64,000 nucleotides of DNA from Bacillota bacterium (GCA_015059245.1 SVAU01000002.1:62001-126000), one strand, 5' to 3'. Shown: positions 35,343 to 43,756, numbered from the stretch's first letter. Made by a program: numbers and translations. The notes: generated by a model not told the origin, from the sequence alone.

Positions 35343-35652
35343 TAATGGTGTTAGTACAAATATTACATTTAGTAATGTTAGAGATAAAGCTGCAACTATT
35401 AAGAATTGTTCAGCTACTATGGATAATATGTTTACTGAATTTGGTAATTTAGTAAGAGATTTAATAGGTAAGGGAGCTTTTGTAGGTTCTGCTGCTGATA
35501 CTTTTGAAGATAAGTTTAATACTTTAAAAGGTAGATTTGATTCTTATATTAGAACTGTAGATGAATTCTCAAATATTATTTCAAGTGCTGCAGGTTCTAC
35601 AGAAGATACTCAAAAGACTTTAGAATCAGCTGCTCAAGATTTAGCAAGCTAA
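35335..35652 (+). CDS. Small WXG100-like protein, GTG start
   Basis: A 105-residue helical protein with the turn GKGAFVGSAADTFEDKF, where Phe-Val-Gly stands in for Trp-x-Gly. GTG 35335 is preferred to GTG 35323 because AGGTGGT lies about 8 bases ahead and the start then overlaps the previous stop. It ends the cluster headed by the hydrolase at 32603 and is followed by a terminator and the second NAD promoter. Confidence 0.7.
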   Translation: MANNGVSTNITFSNVRDKAATIKNCSATMDNMFTEFGNLVRDLIGKGAFVGSAADTFEDKFNTLKGRFDSYIRTVDEFSNIISSAAGSTEDTQKTLESAAQDLAS

Positions 35653-35677
35653 GAGACTTTATAGTCTCTTTTTTATT
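35651..35677 (+). terminator. Terminator after WXG cluster 2
   Basis: AAGAGACT (35651-35658) and AGTCTCTT (35663-35670) enclose TTAT, followed by T residues; it overlaps the TAA stop (35650-35652). Confidence 0.9.
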
Positions 35678-35686
35678 TTTTATAAA

Positions 35687-35756
35687 TCTTTTTAATTTTT
35701 TGTTAAAAAGTACTTGACAAATTATTTTGTTATTAATATAATGTTAGTAACAAGAG
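35687..35756 (+). promoter_or_regulatory. NAD operon promoter B with likely NrtR operator
   Basis: TTGACA (35714-35719), 17 bases, TATAAT (35737-35742). The palindrome TTGTTATTAA-N7-TTAGTAACAA (35727-35753) covers the -10 box, and CTTTTTAA-N7-TTAAAAAG (35688-35710) lies upstream of -35. Nearly identical to promoter A at 25036-25105. Confidence 0.85.
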
Positions 35757-35812
35757 GAGAAAACCTCTTATAATATATTAAATATGTTATTAATAAAATG
35801 ATAATAACATAT
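35752..35812 (+). promoter_or_regulatory. Leader hairpins of NAD operon B
   Basis: AAGAGG-AGAAAA-CCTCTT (35752-35769) matches the 5' hairpin of promoter A in position, but with different paired bases. ATATGTTATT (35782-35791) and AATAACATAT (35803-35812) form a second perfect 10-bp inverted repeat before the ribosome binding site. Confidence 0.5.
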
Positions 35813-35827
35813 AAAGGGGAGATTAAA

Positions 35828-36244
35828 ATGGAAGTAACATTTACTAAAGAAGAAACAATAAAATTAATAGAAGAATACTATAGTAAGTTAGAAGGAAGAA
35901 CAGTAACTGCTACTGCATCTGCTAAGAAAGGATATACTGGATGGCAAGATGAAGAAGCTTGTGTTACTACAATAAAAATATCTGAGAAGATGGAAATAGT
36001 AGGAATGCAAAAAGAAGTAGTAGAAACTGTTACAGAAGATCAACTTCATACTATACTTAGAGCATTATTTGATTTATATGAATTAGACTTAACTAGTCTT
36101 ACATTAAATGATGGATTAAGTAGCAGATGGGAAGGTTATGGATACAATGAACATGAAGTTAAAACAGCATACTTCAAAGGAATAATTGTAAATGTAAAAA
36201 AGAAAAAGAATCAGACATTAGGAAAAAGACCGCAAGGCAATTAA
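35828..36244 (+). CDS. Hypothetical protein heading NAD operon B
   Basis: A 138-residue soluble protein (starts MEVTFTKEETIKLIEEYY). It has a central segment AKKGYTGWQDEEACVTTIK, an acidic middle and a very basic tail (VNVKKKKNQTLGKRPQGN). No family recognised. As first gene of an operon with nadD, pnuC and nadR under the shared NAD promoter, it is probably involved in or controlled by NAD status. The start at 35828 follows AAGGGGAG; the ATG at 35798 lies inside the leader hairpin and is rejected. Confidence 0.7.
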   Translation: MEVTFTKEETIKLIEEYYSKLEGRTVTATASAKKGYTGWQDEEACVTTIKISEKMEIVGMQKEVVETVTEDQLHTILRALFDLYELDLTSLTLNDGLSSRWEGYGYNEHEVKTAYFKGIIVNVKKKKNQTLGKRPQGN

Positions 36245-36255
36245 TTTTTTAAAAA

Positions 36256-36271
36256 CACTTATTAACAAAAT
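36256..36271 (+). repeat. 16-nt motif shared with the pncA leader
   Basis: CACTTATTAACAAAAT upstream of nadD is identical to 25183-25198 upstream of pncA. In both places it lies shortly before a ribosome binding site of an NAD gene. Confidence 0.6.
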
Positions 36272-36296
36272 GTATAAAACACAAGGAGGAGTAAAT

Positions 36297-36878
36297 ATGA
36301 AAATAGGAGTATTTGGAGGAAGCTTTAATCCACCACATAAAATGCACTTAAATATAGGACTTGAATTAGTTAATAAACAATATGTTGATAAAGTAATTTA
36401 TGTACCTACTGGTAGTAAATACAAATATAAAAATAATCTATTACCAGATAAGAACAGATTAGAAATGTTAGAAATATTAATTAAAACTCAAGAATATTTA
36501 GATGTAAATGATTATGAACTTAAAGATGAGGTTGTATATACTTGTGAGACATTAGCTTACTTTAAAGAATTATATCCGAATGATGAAATTTACTTCATAT
36601 GTGGGACTGATAACTTAAGTTATATAGATAAGTGGAAAAATGGAGAAGATATACTTAATAATTACAAAATAATTGCTATGAAGAGAAAAGGTGAAGATAT
36701 AGAAGAATTATTAAAGAAGTTTGTTGATTATCAAAATAACATTATAGTTGCTGATGTTGAACAACAAGATATATCTTCAACTGATATTAGAGAAAAACTT
36801 AAAAACAATGAGAACGTATTAGATTTACTTGATAAAGAAGTTTATGAGTACATAAGAAAAAATAAATTATATGAATAA
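36297..36878 (+). CDS. nadD: Nicotinate-nucleotide adenylyltransferase
   Basis: NadD joins nicotinate mononucleotide and ATP to deamido-NAD. The nucleotidyltransferase signature GVFGGSFNPPHKMHL at the N-terminus, FICGTDNLSYIDKW near residue 103 and DISSTDIREKL near residue 160 are diagnostic. At 193 residues the length is typical. Start ATG 36297 follows AAGGAGGAG. Product goes to NadE. Next gene pnuC starts 14 bases later. Confidence 0.93.
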   Translation: MKIGVFGGSFNPPHKMHLNIGLELVNKQYVDKVIYVPTGSKYKYKNNLLPDKNRLEMLEILIKTQEYLDVNDYELKDEVVYTCETLAYFKELYPNDEIYFICGTDNLSYIDKWKNGEDILNNYKIIAMKRKGEDIEELLKKFVDYQNNIIVADVEQQDISSTDIREKLKNNENVLDLLDKEVYEYIRKNKLYE

Positions 36879-36892
36879 GGAGATTAGAAAAC

Positions 36893-37564
36893 ATGAAAAA
36901 GATAATAAATAAATTTAACTGGTTTGAATGGGGTATGATAATTGCTGTTATAGGATTTACAATTTACTTTTCATTAATTAGTGAAGGAGTAAGTTTAACT
37001 TACTTAATTATTGATGGTATAGCTGCCATAAGTGGAATATTCTGTGTAGTATTGTGTGCTAAAGGAAGAAAGAGTCAATATATATGGGGACTTTTAAATG
37101 TAATAGGTTATGTAATAATTGCTTTTATTAATAAATATTATGGTGAAGTAATGTTAAATGCTTTATATTATCTACCTTCACAATTTATAGGTTATTACTT
37201 ATGGAATAAGAATAGTAATGAAGAAAATGGTGATGTTAAAGGTAAGAAGTTAAATTTAGTACAAAGTTTAGTTTTAGTAGGATTTATTACTGTTGGTGTA
37301 TTTGGATATAAGATAGTACTTGATTACTTAGGTGGTACAGGAACATTACTTGATAGTGCATCAACTGTTACTAGTGTAGTAGCTAATGCATTAATGATGA
37401 TGAGATATAGAGAACAATGGTTACTATGGATCATTATAGATGCTATTACAGTAGCTATGTGGTTATTAGTAGGAGACTTTATTATGGTAACTATGTGGGC
37501 AGTATACTTAATAAATGCTTTCTATGGTTATTATAATTGGACTAAAATAGCAAAGGAGAATTAG
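36893..37564 (+). CDS. pnuC: Nicotinamide riboside transporter
   Basis: PnuC imports nicotinamide riboside by facilitated diffusion, driven by phosphorylation inside. The 223-residue protein has about seven hydrophobic helices. WGLLNVIGYVIIAF and YLPSQFIGYYLWNKNS near residue 100, and a C-terminal MWAVYLINAFYGYYNW, match the family. AAGGAGATT precedes the start. The next gene, nadR, encodes the kinase needed to trap the riboside. Confidence 0.92.
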   Translation: MKKIINKFNWFEWGMIIAVIGFTIYFSLISEGVSLTYLIIDGIAAISGIFCVVLCAKGRKSQYIWGLLNVIGYVIIAFINKYYGEVMLNALYYLPSQFIGYYLWNKNSNEENGDVKGKKLNLVQSLVLVGFITVGVFGYKIVLDYLGGTGTLLDSASTVTSVVANALMMMRYREQWLLWIIIDAITVAMWLLVGDFIMVTMWAVYLINAFYGYYNWTKIAKEN

Positions 37565-37565
37565 T

Positions 37566-38579
37566 ATGTATGAAGTAGGAATGTATGGTGGTAGTTTTAA
37601 TCCATTACATTTAGGACATGTAAATGACATTATAATGGCTGCTAATCAATGTAAGAAACTATATGTAGTACTTAGTGTTACAGATGATCCAAATGAGATA
37701 GACCATAGAGAAAGATACATGTGGTTAAAGAATGTAACAGGACATATGGATAATGTAGAAGTAATAGAAATATTTGATAAGAATACATCTAAAGATACAT
37801 ATGATTGGGAAGCAGGAGCTAGAGATATAAAGAATGCGATTGGTAAACCAATAGATGCAGTATTTTCTGGAGATGATTATAAAGGTAAGAATAGATGGGA
37901 AACATTATATCCTGAATCTAAGATAGTTTATTTTCCTAGAAGTGAAGTAAATATATCTTCTACTGAAATAAGAAATAATCCATATAAGTATTATGATTAT
38001 CTACCTAAAGTAGTACAACAATATTATGTTAAAAAAGTATGTGTTGTTGGTACAGAGAGTTGTGGTAAGAGTACTTTAGTAAGAAATTTAGCTATGTATT
38101 TTAATACTACTCATGTAGAAGAAGCTGGTAGATATATATGTGATGATGCTGGTGGAATAGATAATATGCAAAAATATCATTACTTTGAAATATTGTTTAA
38201 ACATAAACAATTAGAAAAAGAAGCATTAACTAATGCAAGAAAAGTAATGCTAGTAGATACTGATTCACTAATTACACTTTATTACTATAATTTAGGATTT
38301 AAAGATAATGATCCACTTAATAAAGCATTTAGTGATGTAGCACAAGGTATAAGTGTACTTAATAATTATGACTTATATCTATTCTTAGAACCAGATGTAG
38401 AGTGGGTACAAGATGGTACTAGAACATATGGAGAACAAAGTGTAAGAGAAGAAAATAATCTTACATTAAAAGAGTTACTTAAGAAGAATGGTATTGAATA
38501 TGCAACTATTAAAGGCAATTATCAAGAAAGATATGAACAAAGTAAAGAAAAAATACTTGAACTAATAAGAGGTGTTTAA
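37566..38579 (+). CDS. nadR: Bifunctional NMN adenylyltransferase / nicotinamide riboside kinase
   Basis: Two domains are visible. The first (about 1-155) is an adenylyltransferase with MYGGSFNPLHLGHVND and NISSTEIRNN. The second (about 157-337) is a ribosylnicotinamide kinase with Walker A VGTESCGKSTLVRNL and a likely Walker B VMLVDTDSL. The N-terminal DNA-binding domain of enterobacterial NadR is absent, so regulation must come from another protein. It begins 2 bases after pnuC, forming a nicotinamide riboside uptake and activation pair. Confidence 0.93.
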   Translation: MYEVGMYGGSFNPLHLGHVNDIIMAANQCKKLYVVLSVTDDPNEIDHRERYMWLKNVTGHMDNVEVIEIFDKNTSKDTYDWEAGARDIKNAIGKPIDAVFSGDDYKGKNRWETLYPESKIVYFPRSEVNISSTEIRNNPYKYYDYLPKVVQQYYVKKVCVVGTESCGKSTLVRNLAMYFNTTHVEEAGRYICDDAGGIDNMQKYHYFEILFKHKQLEKEALTNARKVMLVDTDSLITLYYYNLGFKDNDPLNKAFSDVAQGISVLNNYDLYLFLEPDVEWVQDGTRTYGEQSVREENNLTLKELLKKNGIEYATIKGNYQERYEQSKEKILELIRGV

Positions 38580-38580
38580 A

Positions 38581-39015
38581 ATGTTTGTAGGAAATGATGT
38601 AATAGAATTTATTAACAAAATAATTAATCAATCTGATGTAAAAGATAAACAACAAGTAAAACAAAATATAACTAAATTTAGAGAATACTTAAGACTTACT
38701 TGTATGGCAGATGAAACTACATTAACTGATATAGACTTAATACTTAGTTGTATAGATGAACTAATGGTAGTTAAAAGTAAATTAGGTGTTGTAGATGTAA
38801 TGAGTATATTTGAAGGTAGAGAAGAAACTAAGACTCAACCTAGAAGATTAGCTAAAACTAAACAGTCTTCTTATGATGAAAAACATTATAGACATTATCA
38901 ACGAGATTATACATCTAGTTGTAGTAGTACACCTACTAGAAGTTCTAGTTGTGGTAGTGATAGTCCATCATATTCATCTAGTTGTGGTGGAGGAAGTATA
39001 AGTAGGAGATGTTAA
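38581..39015 (+). CDS. Small protein with Ser/Cys-rich tail
   Basis: A 144-residue protein with a helical N-terminal part (about 1-80, containing two Cys) and a low-complexity C-terminal tail. The tail begins after a basic/Tyr/His stretch (YDEKHYRHYQRDY) and contains SSCSSTPTRSSSCGSDS, SSSCGGGSI and a terminal Cys. The four tail Cys are spaced about 10-12 residues apart. It ends one base before a radical SAM gene in the same operon, so it could be that enzyme's substrate; metal binding is another possibility. ATG 38581 follows GAGGTG and overlaps the end of nadR closely. Confidence 0.7.
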   Translation: MFVGNDVIEFINKIINQSDVKDKQQVKQNITKFREYLRLTCMADETTLTDIDLILSCIDELMVVKSKLGVVDVMSIFEGREETKTQPRRLAKTKQSSYDEKHYRHYQRDYTSSCSSTPTRSSSCGSDSPSYSSSCGGGSISRRC

Positions 39016-39016
39016 A

Positions 39017-39922
39017 ATGAAAACAATTAACTTATTTGGACATGATATTATAGTTAGAGATACTTTATGTAGTACTGATCCTAAGGATTTAAAGGTTGTA
39101 GATCCTAGTTTAAGATTATATATAAAGTTAACTGATGCTTGCAATGCAGATTGCTTATTTTGTGCTAATAAAGAATCTAGAGATTTTGGTAATTTAGATT
39201 TTAGAAAGTTAGAGTTTGTTATTAGATATTTACTAGATAAAAAATTATTACATGGTATTAGTATTACTGGTGGAGAGCCAATGATGAATCCAGATAAGAT
39301 GAATATGTTACTTAATTTAATATATGGTATTGATCCTAATATGGAAGTGGCAATTAGTACTAATGGATATAATTTAAGAAGTTTTTTAGATATGGAACAT
39401 GTTAATAAGTTAGAATCTATCCACATATCTAGACATCATTATGATGATGAAGTTAATTATGATATTTTTGGTAGTAGGGATGTTGCTAGTACAGAGGATA
39501 TAATTGCTTTACAAGAAGGATTAGATGATAAACGTATTATAAATATTAATACTTTAGTTATGAAGGATTATATAGAGGACTTAGCGAGTATTAAGAGAAT
39601 GCTTAATTATGTTGGAAATGTAGGAGTATATAAGAATGGTTTTGTATCATTAATGAAGTGTAATCAGTTTAGTAGAGATCATTTTATTAATTTTAATGAT
39701 ATTTTTAGCTCATTAGACGAGAGTTTCTATCTTGGACATCACTTCTATAATGGAGAGTATTGTGAGTGTGTAGATGGCGTTTATTTAACTGATAAAGATA
39801 AGATGGTCGAGTTTTATGCAAGAATGGTTAAAGATTGTTCTTGTCCTTATACTACACAACTAGTTTATACATCAGATAATAAAGTTACTGCAGGATTTGG
39901 AAAAAAACTTTTATATAAGTAA
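39017..39922 (+). CDS. Radical SAM protein of unknown function
   Basis: A 301-residue radical SAM enzyme. The cluster motif is DACNADCLFCANK (CX3CX2C) near residue 42, with SITGGEPMMNPD near 82 and AISTNGYNL near 110. The C-terminal region has additional Cys (EYCECVDG and DCSCPY), which may bind a second cluster. It resembles MoaA/peptide-modifying enzymes only in general layout. One base separates it from the Cys-tailed protein gene, and it closes the NAD operon. Function is unknown. Confidence 0.8.
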   Translation: MKTINLFGHDIIVRDTLCSTDPKDLKVVDPSLRLYIKLTDACNADCLFCANKESRDFGNLDFRKLEFVIRYLLDKKLLHGISITGGEPMMNPDKMNMLLNLIYGIDPNMEVAISTNGYNLRSFLDMEHVNKLESIHISRHHYDDEVNYDIFGSRDVASTEDIIALQEGLDDKRIININTLVMKDYIEDLASIKRMLNYVGNVGVYKNGFVSLMKCNQFSRDHFINFNDIFSSLDESFYLGHHFYNGEYCECVDGVYLTDKDKMVEFYARMVKDCSCPYTTQLVYTSDNKVTAGFGKKLLYK

Positions 39923-39961
39923 AAATAAGTATATAATATGTATTTAAGTAAAGGTGATAAT

Positions 39962-40450
39962 ATGGCAACATTTAAAGAAATAATAGAAGAATTAAAAAAT
40001 AGAGGAGAAACTATAGCTACTATGGAATCTTGTACTGGTGGAGGAGTAGTTGATGCTATTACTAGTATAGAAGGTGCATCTGAAGTATTAAAGTTTAGTG
40101 CTGTTACTTATTCTAATGAAGGTAAGATAAAGATGGGTGTATCTAAAGAAGTAATAGATAAGTATAGTGTTTATAGTATAGAAACAGCTCATGAAATGGC
40201 TTTTAATATAACTAGAGAAGCTAATGCTAATATGGGAGTAGGTATTACAGGTAAATTAAATAGAGCTGATATTAATAATAATTATGGTAAAGATAATCAA
40301 GTATTTATTAGTATTTATTATAAAGATAGATACTATGATATGACTGTTAATGTAGATAAGAATAGTAGAAAAGAAAATAAATTAGTATTAATAGATATGA
40401 TAATAGAGAAGATAGGTGAGATACTATGGGAAGAAGGATCAATAAAGTAA
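39962..40450 (+). CDS. pncC: CinA-type nicotinamide-nucleotide amidase
   Basis: PncC deamidates NMN to nicotinate mononucleotide, returning NMN made by NAD-using reactions to the NadD/NadE route. TIATMESCTGGGVVDAIT near residue 20, FSAVTYSNEGK near 45 and NMGVGITG near 88 are typical of the CinA C-terminal domain. At 162 residues it is the stand-alone form. ATG 39962 follows AGGTGATA; a TATAAT lies near 39930. The 3' end overlaps nadK by 25 bases. Confidence 0.9.
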   Translation: MATFKEIIEELKNRGETIATMESCTGGGVVDAITSIEGASEVLKFSAVTYSNEGKIKMGVSKEVIDKYSVYSIETAHEMAFNITREANANMGVGITGKLNRADINNNYGKDNQVFISIYYKDRYYDMTVNVDKNSRKENKLVLIDMIIEKIGEILWEEGSIK

Positions 40451-41235
40451 AGTTATTTGTTAATGATAATGAAAAATCTAATATAGTTGCTAAGGATTTA
40501 GAATTAGAATTAAATAAATATGGATTTAAAGTAGTTACTAAAGGTGCTTATGATTTAGCTATATCAGTAGGTGGAGATGGATCTTTCTTAAGAATGGTTA
40601 AAGAAACTAAGTTTAATGAAAGTGTTTATTATATTGGTGTTAATAGTGGTACATTAGGTTTCTTACAAGAAATAGATATTAAGGATACTGTAGATTTTGT
40701 AAAGAGATTAAATAGTGATGAATATAAGATAGAAGAAATAAGTGTTCAAGAAACTAAAGTAATTACTGAAGATAAGATATATAACTTTGATAGTTTAAAT
40801 GAAATAGTTATAAGAAATAGAGAATTTAATGTACTTAGAGTTCCTGTATATGTAGATGATGAGTTATTAGAAAACTTCTCTGGTGATGGTTTACTTATTA
40901 GTACTAGTACAGGTAGTACAGCTTATAACATGAGTTTTGGTGGTAGTATAGTTTATAATACATTAAGTACTTTATCTATTACTCCGATTGCTCCACTTAA
41001 TAATAAAGTATATAAGACATTATTTAATAGTGTTATAGTTCCTGGAGATAGAGTAGTAACTTTAAAACCTGATAGGGACTATAAAGATTTATTTATACAA
41101 ATAGATGGAGTTAATAAGTTAATTGATAATGTTATAAAAGTAGAAACAAAAATAGATAAGAAAAGAATAAAATGTCTACGTATGAATGATTTTCACTTTA
41201 TTAAAGTTATTAATAATAAAATATTAAGTAAATAA
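40426..41235 (+). CDS. nadK: NAD kinase
   Basis: NadK phosphorylates NAD to NADP. The Gly-rich motif AISVGGDGSFLRMVKE near residue 45, GVNSGTLGFLQEI near 72, and ISTSTGSTAYNMSFGGSIV near 160 are diagnostic. At 269 residues the length is normal. It starts within pncC after AGGTGAGA, so the two are co-translated. It completes the NAD(P) route in the window. Confidence 0.95.
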   Translation: MGRRINKVKLFVNDNEKSNIVAKDLELELNKYGFKVVTKGAYDLAISVGGDGSFLRMVKETKFNESVYYIGVNSGTLGFLQEIDIKDTVDFVKRLNSDEYKIEEISVQETKVITEDKIYNFDSLNEIVIRNREFNVLRVPVYVDDELLENFSGDGLLISTSTGSTAYNMSFGGSIVYNTLSTLSITPIAPLNNKVYKTLFNSVIVPGDRVVTLKPDRDYKDLFIQIDGVNKLIDNVIKVETKIDKKRIKCLRMNDFHFIKVINNKILSK

Positions 41236-41236
41236 A

Positions 41237-41267
41237 TAAAAAGAACTCATTTGAGTTCTATTTTTTG
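41237..41267. terminator. Bidirectional terminator between nadK and tetR
   Basis: AGAACTCA (41242-41249) and TGAGTTCT (41252-41259) pair, with A residues before and T residues after, so it can serve both converging genes. Confidence 0.85.
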
Positions 41268-41821
41268 TATATGTAGTTTTTAGTACCGAAGTAACCTAGT
41301 TGTTCTATAGCATGAGATACTTCTTCAATTGATTTATCAAAATCATTTTTTACCCAGTAGTTAACAACTCCTAGAGCACCGTTAAATATGAATATTGCTG
41401 CGTAATCTATTTCATCTTCTGTAATAGTTGGGATGTCTGACATCCATTTAGCTTTACACATGTTATAAGCTACTTCTAAAACTTCATTTAAAAAATAAAT
41501 GTTATTATTTGTGTTAAATAAAATTCTTACTAAATCTTTGTTTTCTATAAATACTGCTAGTATTTCTTTAGAGAAAGCTCCTACTGAGTTAACTCGTGAT
41601 GGATCTTCTAAATACGGTTGTTTTAATTCGTTTATAAAGTCTTCTTCTATTTTATCTAATAAATCATATACGTCTAAGTAATAACGATAGAATGTTGCTC
41701 TATTTACATCTGCTAACTTACATATTTCACTTACTGTTACTTTTTTTATATCTTTTTCAGATAGTAGTTTTATTAATGTATCTTTTATAATTTTTTTAGT
41801 ATATTTAGTTCTTCTGTCCAT
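41258..41821 (-). CDS. TetR-family regulator
   Basis: A 187-residue TetR repressor. The DNA-binding helix-turn-helix reads VTVSEICKLADVNRATFYRYY near residue 30; the rest is an all-helical ligand domain. It is divergent from an acyl-CoA ligase gene, and the shared intergenic region holds two inverted repeats, so it probably controls that gene and itself. Start 41821 has AAGGAAG; the ORF is open further upstream. A paralogue is at 59880-60428. Confidence 0.88.
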   Translation of the reverse strand: MDRRTKYTKKIIKDTLIKLLSEKDIKKVTVSEICKLADVNRATFYRYYLDVYDLLDKIEEDFINELKQPYLEDPSRVNSVGAFSKEILAVFIENKDLVRILFNTNNNIYFLNEVLEVAYNMCKAKWMSDIPTITEDEIDYAAIFIFNGALGVVNYWVKNDFDKSIEEVSHAIEQLGYFGTKNYIYKK

Positions 41822-41850
41822 AGTAATCTTCCTTATATGAAAATTTTGTG

Positions 41851-41888
41851 AATTCTTAAACATTTTAAATTAAATGTGTTTAAGAATT
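41851..41888. promoter_or_regulatory. Candidate TetR operator, inverted repeat 1
   Basis: AATTCTTAAACA (41851-41862) and TGTTTAAGAATT (41877-41888) are a perfect 12-bp inverted repeat with a 14-base centre, just upstream of the tetR gene. Confidence 0.6.
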
Positions 41889-41936
41889 AGCAATAATGGG
41901 TTATATTGCCGATTGATGTTAAATATAAATAAATTA

Positions 41937-41989
41937 TATAATACAAATGATGATTATTCAACAAATGTTTAATATTTTACTTTTGTTGA
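41937..41989 (+). promoter_or_regulatory. Ligase promoter and candidate operator, inverted repeat 2
   Basis: TATAAT (41937-41942) is a likely -10 box. Downstream, TCAACAAA (41958-41965) and TTTGTTGA (41982-41989) form an inverted repeat that would block transcription if bound. Confidence 0.45.
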
Positions 41990-42007
41990 TAATAGGGAGG
42001 TTTTAGT

Positions 42008-43756
42008 ATGAATGTACTAATGGATAAAGTAAAGGAAACTATAGATAAAATTACTCATAAAAAGCCATGGGATAAGTATTATAAGAAAAAAGATAGAAAG
42101 GTAAATGTTCCTAATTTATCTGTTTATGAATATTTAAGAGAATGTAATAAAGATAATATGGATGCTATTGCGATTAATTACTTTGGAAAGACTATGACAT
42201 TTAAGTATTTCTTTGGAGAAGTAAATTTATGTGCTAAAGCATTACGTAGTCAAGGTATAAGACCTGGAGATGTAGTTACAGTATTAATGGCTAATACTCC
42301 AGAAGCAGTTATTGCATTTTATGCAATTAATAAAATAGGTGCTATTGCTAATATGGTTCATCCACTATCAGCAGAAGAAGAAATTAAACATTCTTTAAAT
42401 GCGACTAAGAGTGTTATGTTAATAGCTATTAATGTTAGTTGTAAGAAGGTAATGAATATCATAGAAGAAACTGATGTGTATAAAACTGTTGTTGTATCGC
42501 CTGGGGATTCTATGCCACCATTACTTAAGTTTGGATATAACTTAACTCAAGGTAGAAAGATTGAAGTACCTAAGAAGTCAGAAGACTTTATGTTCTGGAA
42601 TGACTTTATGAATAAAGGTAAACATTATACACAAAAAGTATTAGTTAAGACTACTAAAGATCAAGCTGCTGCTATATTACATAGTGGAGGAACTACTGGT
42701 ACTCCTAAAAATATAGTATTAACTAATGGAAATATGAATGCCTTATCTATTCAAGGTAGAATTATATTTCCTGCTGTTAAGTCAGGAGATAGTATGTTAA
42801 CTATATTACCATTATTCCATTGTTTTGGATTATGTGTATGTGTACATGCTGTTATGTGTTTAAATGGTGGTTGTATATTAGTACCACAATTTGATGCTAA
42901 GAGATTTGATAAACTATTTAGTAAGTATAAACCAACTATAGTAGCTGGTGTACCTACATTATATGAAGCATTACTTACAAATAAGTATATGGATAATATG
43001 GATTTATCTTATTTAAAATATGCTATATGTGGTGGAGATTCATTAACTGAAGCTAAGAATAATGAAATAAACAGATTCTTTGATGCTCATGGAGTACAAA
43101 ATCATATTATTCAAGGTTATGGTATGACTGAAACTTGTGGACCAGTAGTTGCTGGTACTATGGGAACTAATAAACCTGGTATTATAGGTGTTCCATTACC
43201 TGGAAATGATATGAAGATAGTAAGTATAGAGACAAAAGAAGAAGTACCTACAGGAGAAGTAGGAGAGATATGTATTGCTGGACCTATTGTAATGCCTGGA
43301 TATTTAGATAATGAAAAAGAAACTAATGATATGTTAGAAAAAGATGAAAAAGGTGTTGTATGGGTACATACTGGAGATTTAGGATTTGTAGATGAAGAAG
43401 GTTTATTACATTATGTTCAAAGATTAAAGAGAATGCTAATTGTATCTGGATATAATGTTTATCCTTCACATGTAGAAAATGTATTAATGGAACATCCTGC
43501 TGTACTTAATTGTGGTGTTATAGGTATACCACATCCTTATAAAGTACAAGTTCCTAAAGCATTTATAGTACTTAATGATGGATATAAAGCTGATAATGCA
43601 TTAAAGAAAGAAATCAAAGAGTATTGTGAAAAGAAGTTGGCTTTCTATATGATACCTAAAGAGTTTGTATTTAGAGAAAGTTTACCTAAAACTATGATGG
43701 GTAAAGTTAATTATAGAGAGTTAGAAGCTGAAGAAAAAGAAAATTCTAAGAAATAA
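42008..43756 (+). CDS. AMP-forming acyl-CoA synthetase/ligase
   Basis: This ANL-superfamily enzyme activates a carboxylic acid as an acyl-adenylate and passes it to CoA. LHSGGTTGTPKNIVLTN near residue 225 is the ATP-binding P-loop, QGYGMTETCG near 373 the second motif, VHTGDLGFVDEEG near 456 the hinge Asp region, and LPKTMMGKVNYRE near the C-terminus holds the catalytic Lys. At 582 residues it is of medium-long type, like long-chain fatty acid-CoA ligases. GGGAGG precedes the start. Divergent from a TetR gene. Substrate unproven. Confidence 0.9.
   Translation: MNVLMDKVKETIDKITHKKPWDKYYKKKDRKVNVPNLSVYEYLRECNKDNMDAIAINYFGKTMTFKYFFGEVNLCAKALRSQGIRPGDVVTVLMANTPEAVIAFYAINKIGAIANMVHPLSAEEEIKHSLNATKSVMLIAINVSCKKVMNIIEETDVYKTVVVSPGDSMPPLLKFGYNLTQGRKIEVPKKSEDFMFWNDFMNKGKHYTQKVLVKTTKDQAAAILHSGGTTGTPKNIVLTNGNMNALSIQGRIIFPAVKSGDSMLTILPLFHCFGLCVCVHAVMCLNGGCILVPQFDAKRFDKLFSKYKPTIVAGVPTLYEALLTNKYMDNMDLSYLKYAICGGDSLTEAKNNEINRFFDAHGVQNHIIQGYGMTETCGPVVAGTMGTNKPGIIGVPLPGNDMKIVSIETKEEVPTGEVGEICIAGPIVMPGYLDNEKETNDMLEKDEKGVVWVHTGDLGFVDEEGLLHYVQRLKRMLIVSGYNVYPSHVENVLMEHPAVLNCGVIGIPHPYKVQVPKAFIVLNDGYKADNALKKEIKEYCEKKLAFYMIPKEFVFRESLPKTMMGKVNYRELEAEEKENSKK

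Noticed and set aside
25036..35756. The two similar promoter blocks as ends of a mobile element
   Set aside because: No transposase or target duplication is visible; the blocks are in direct orientation and each drives NAD genes.
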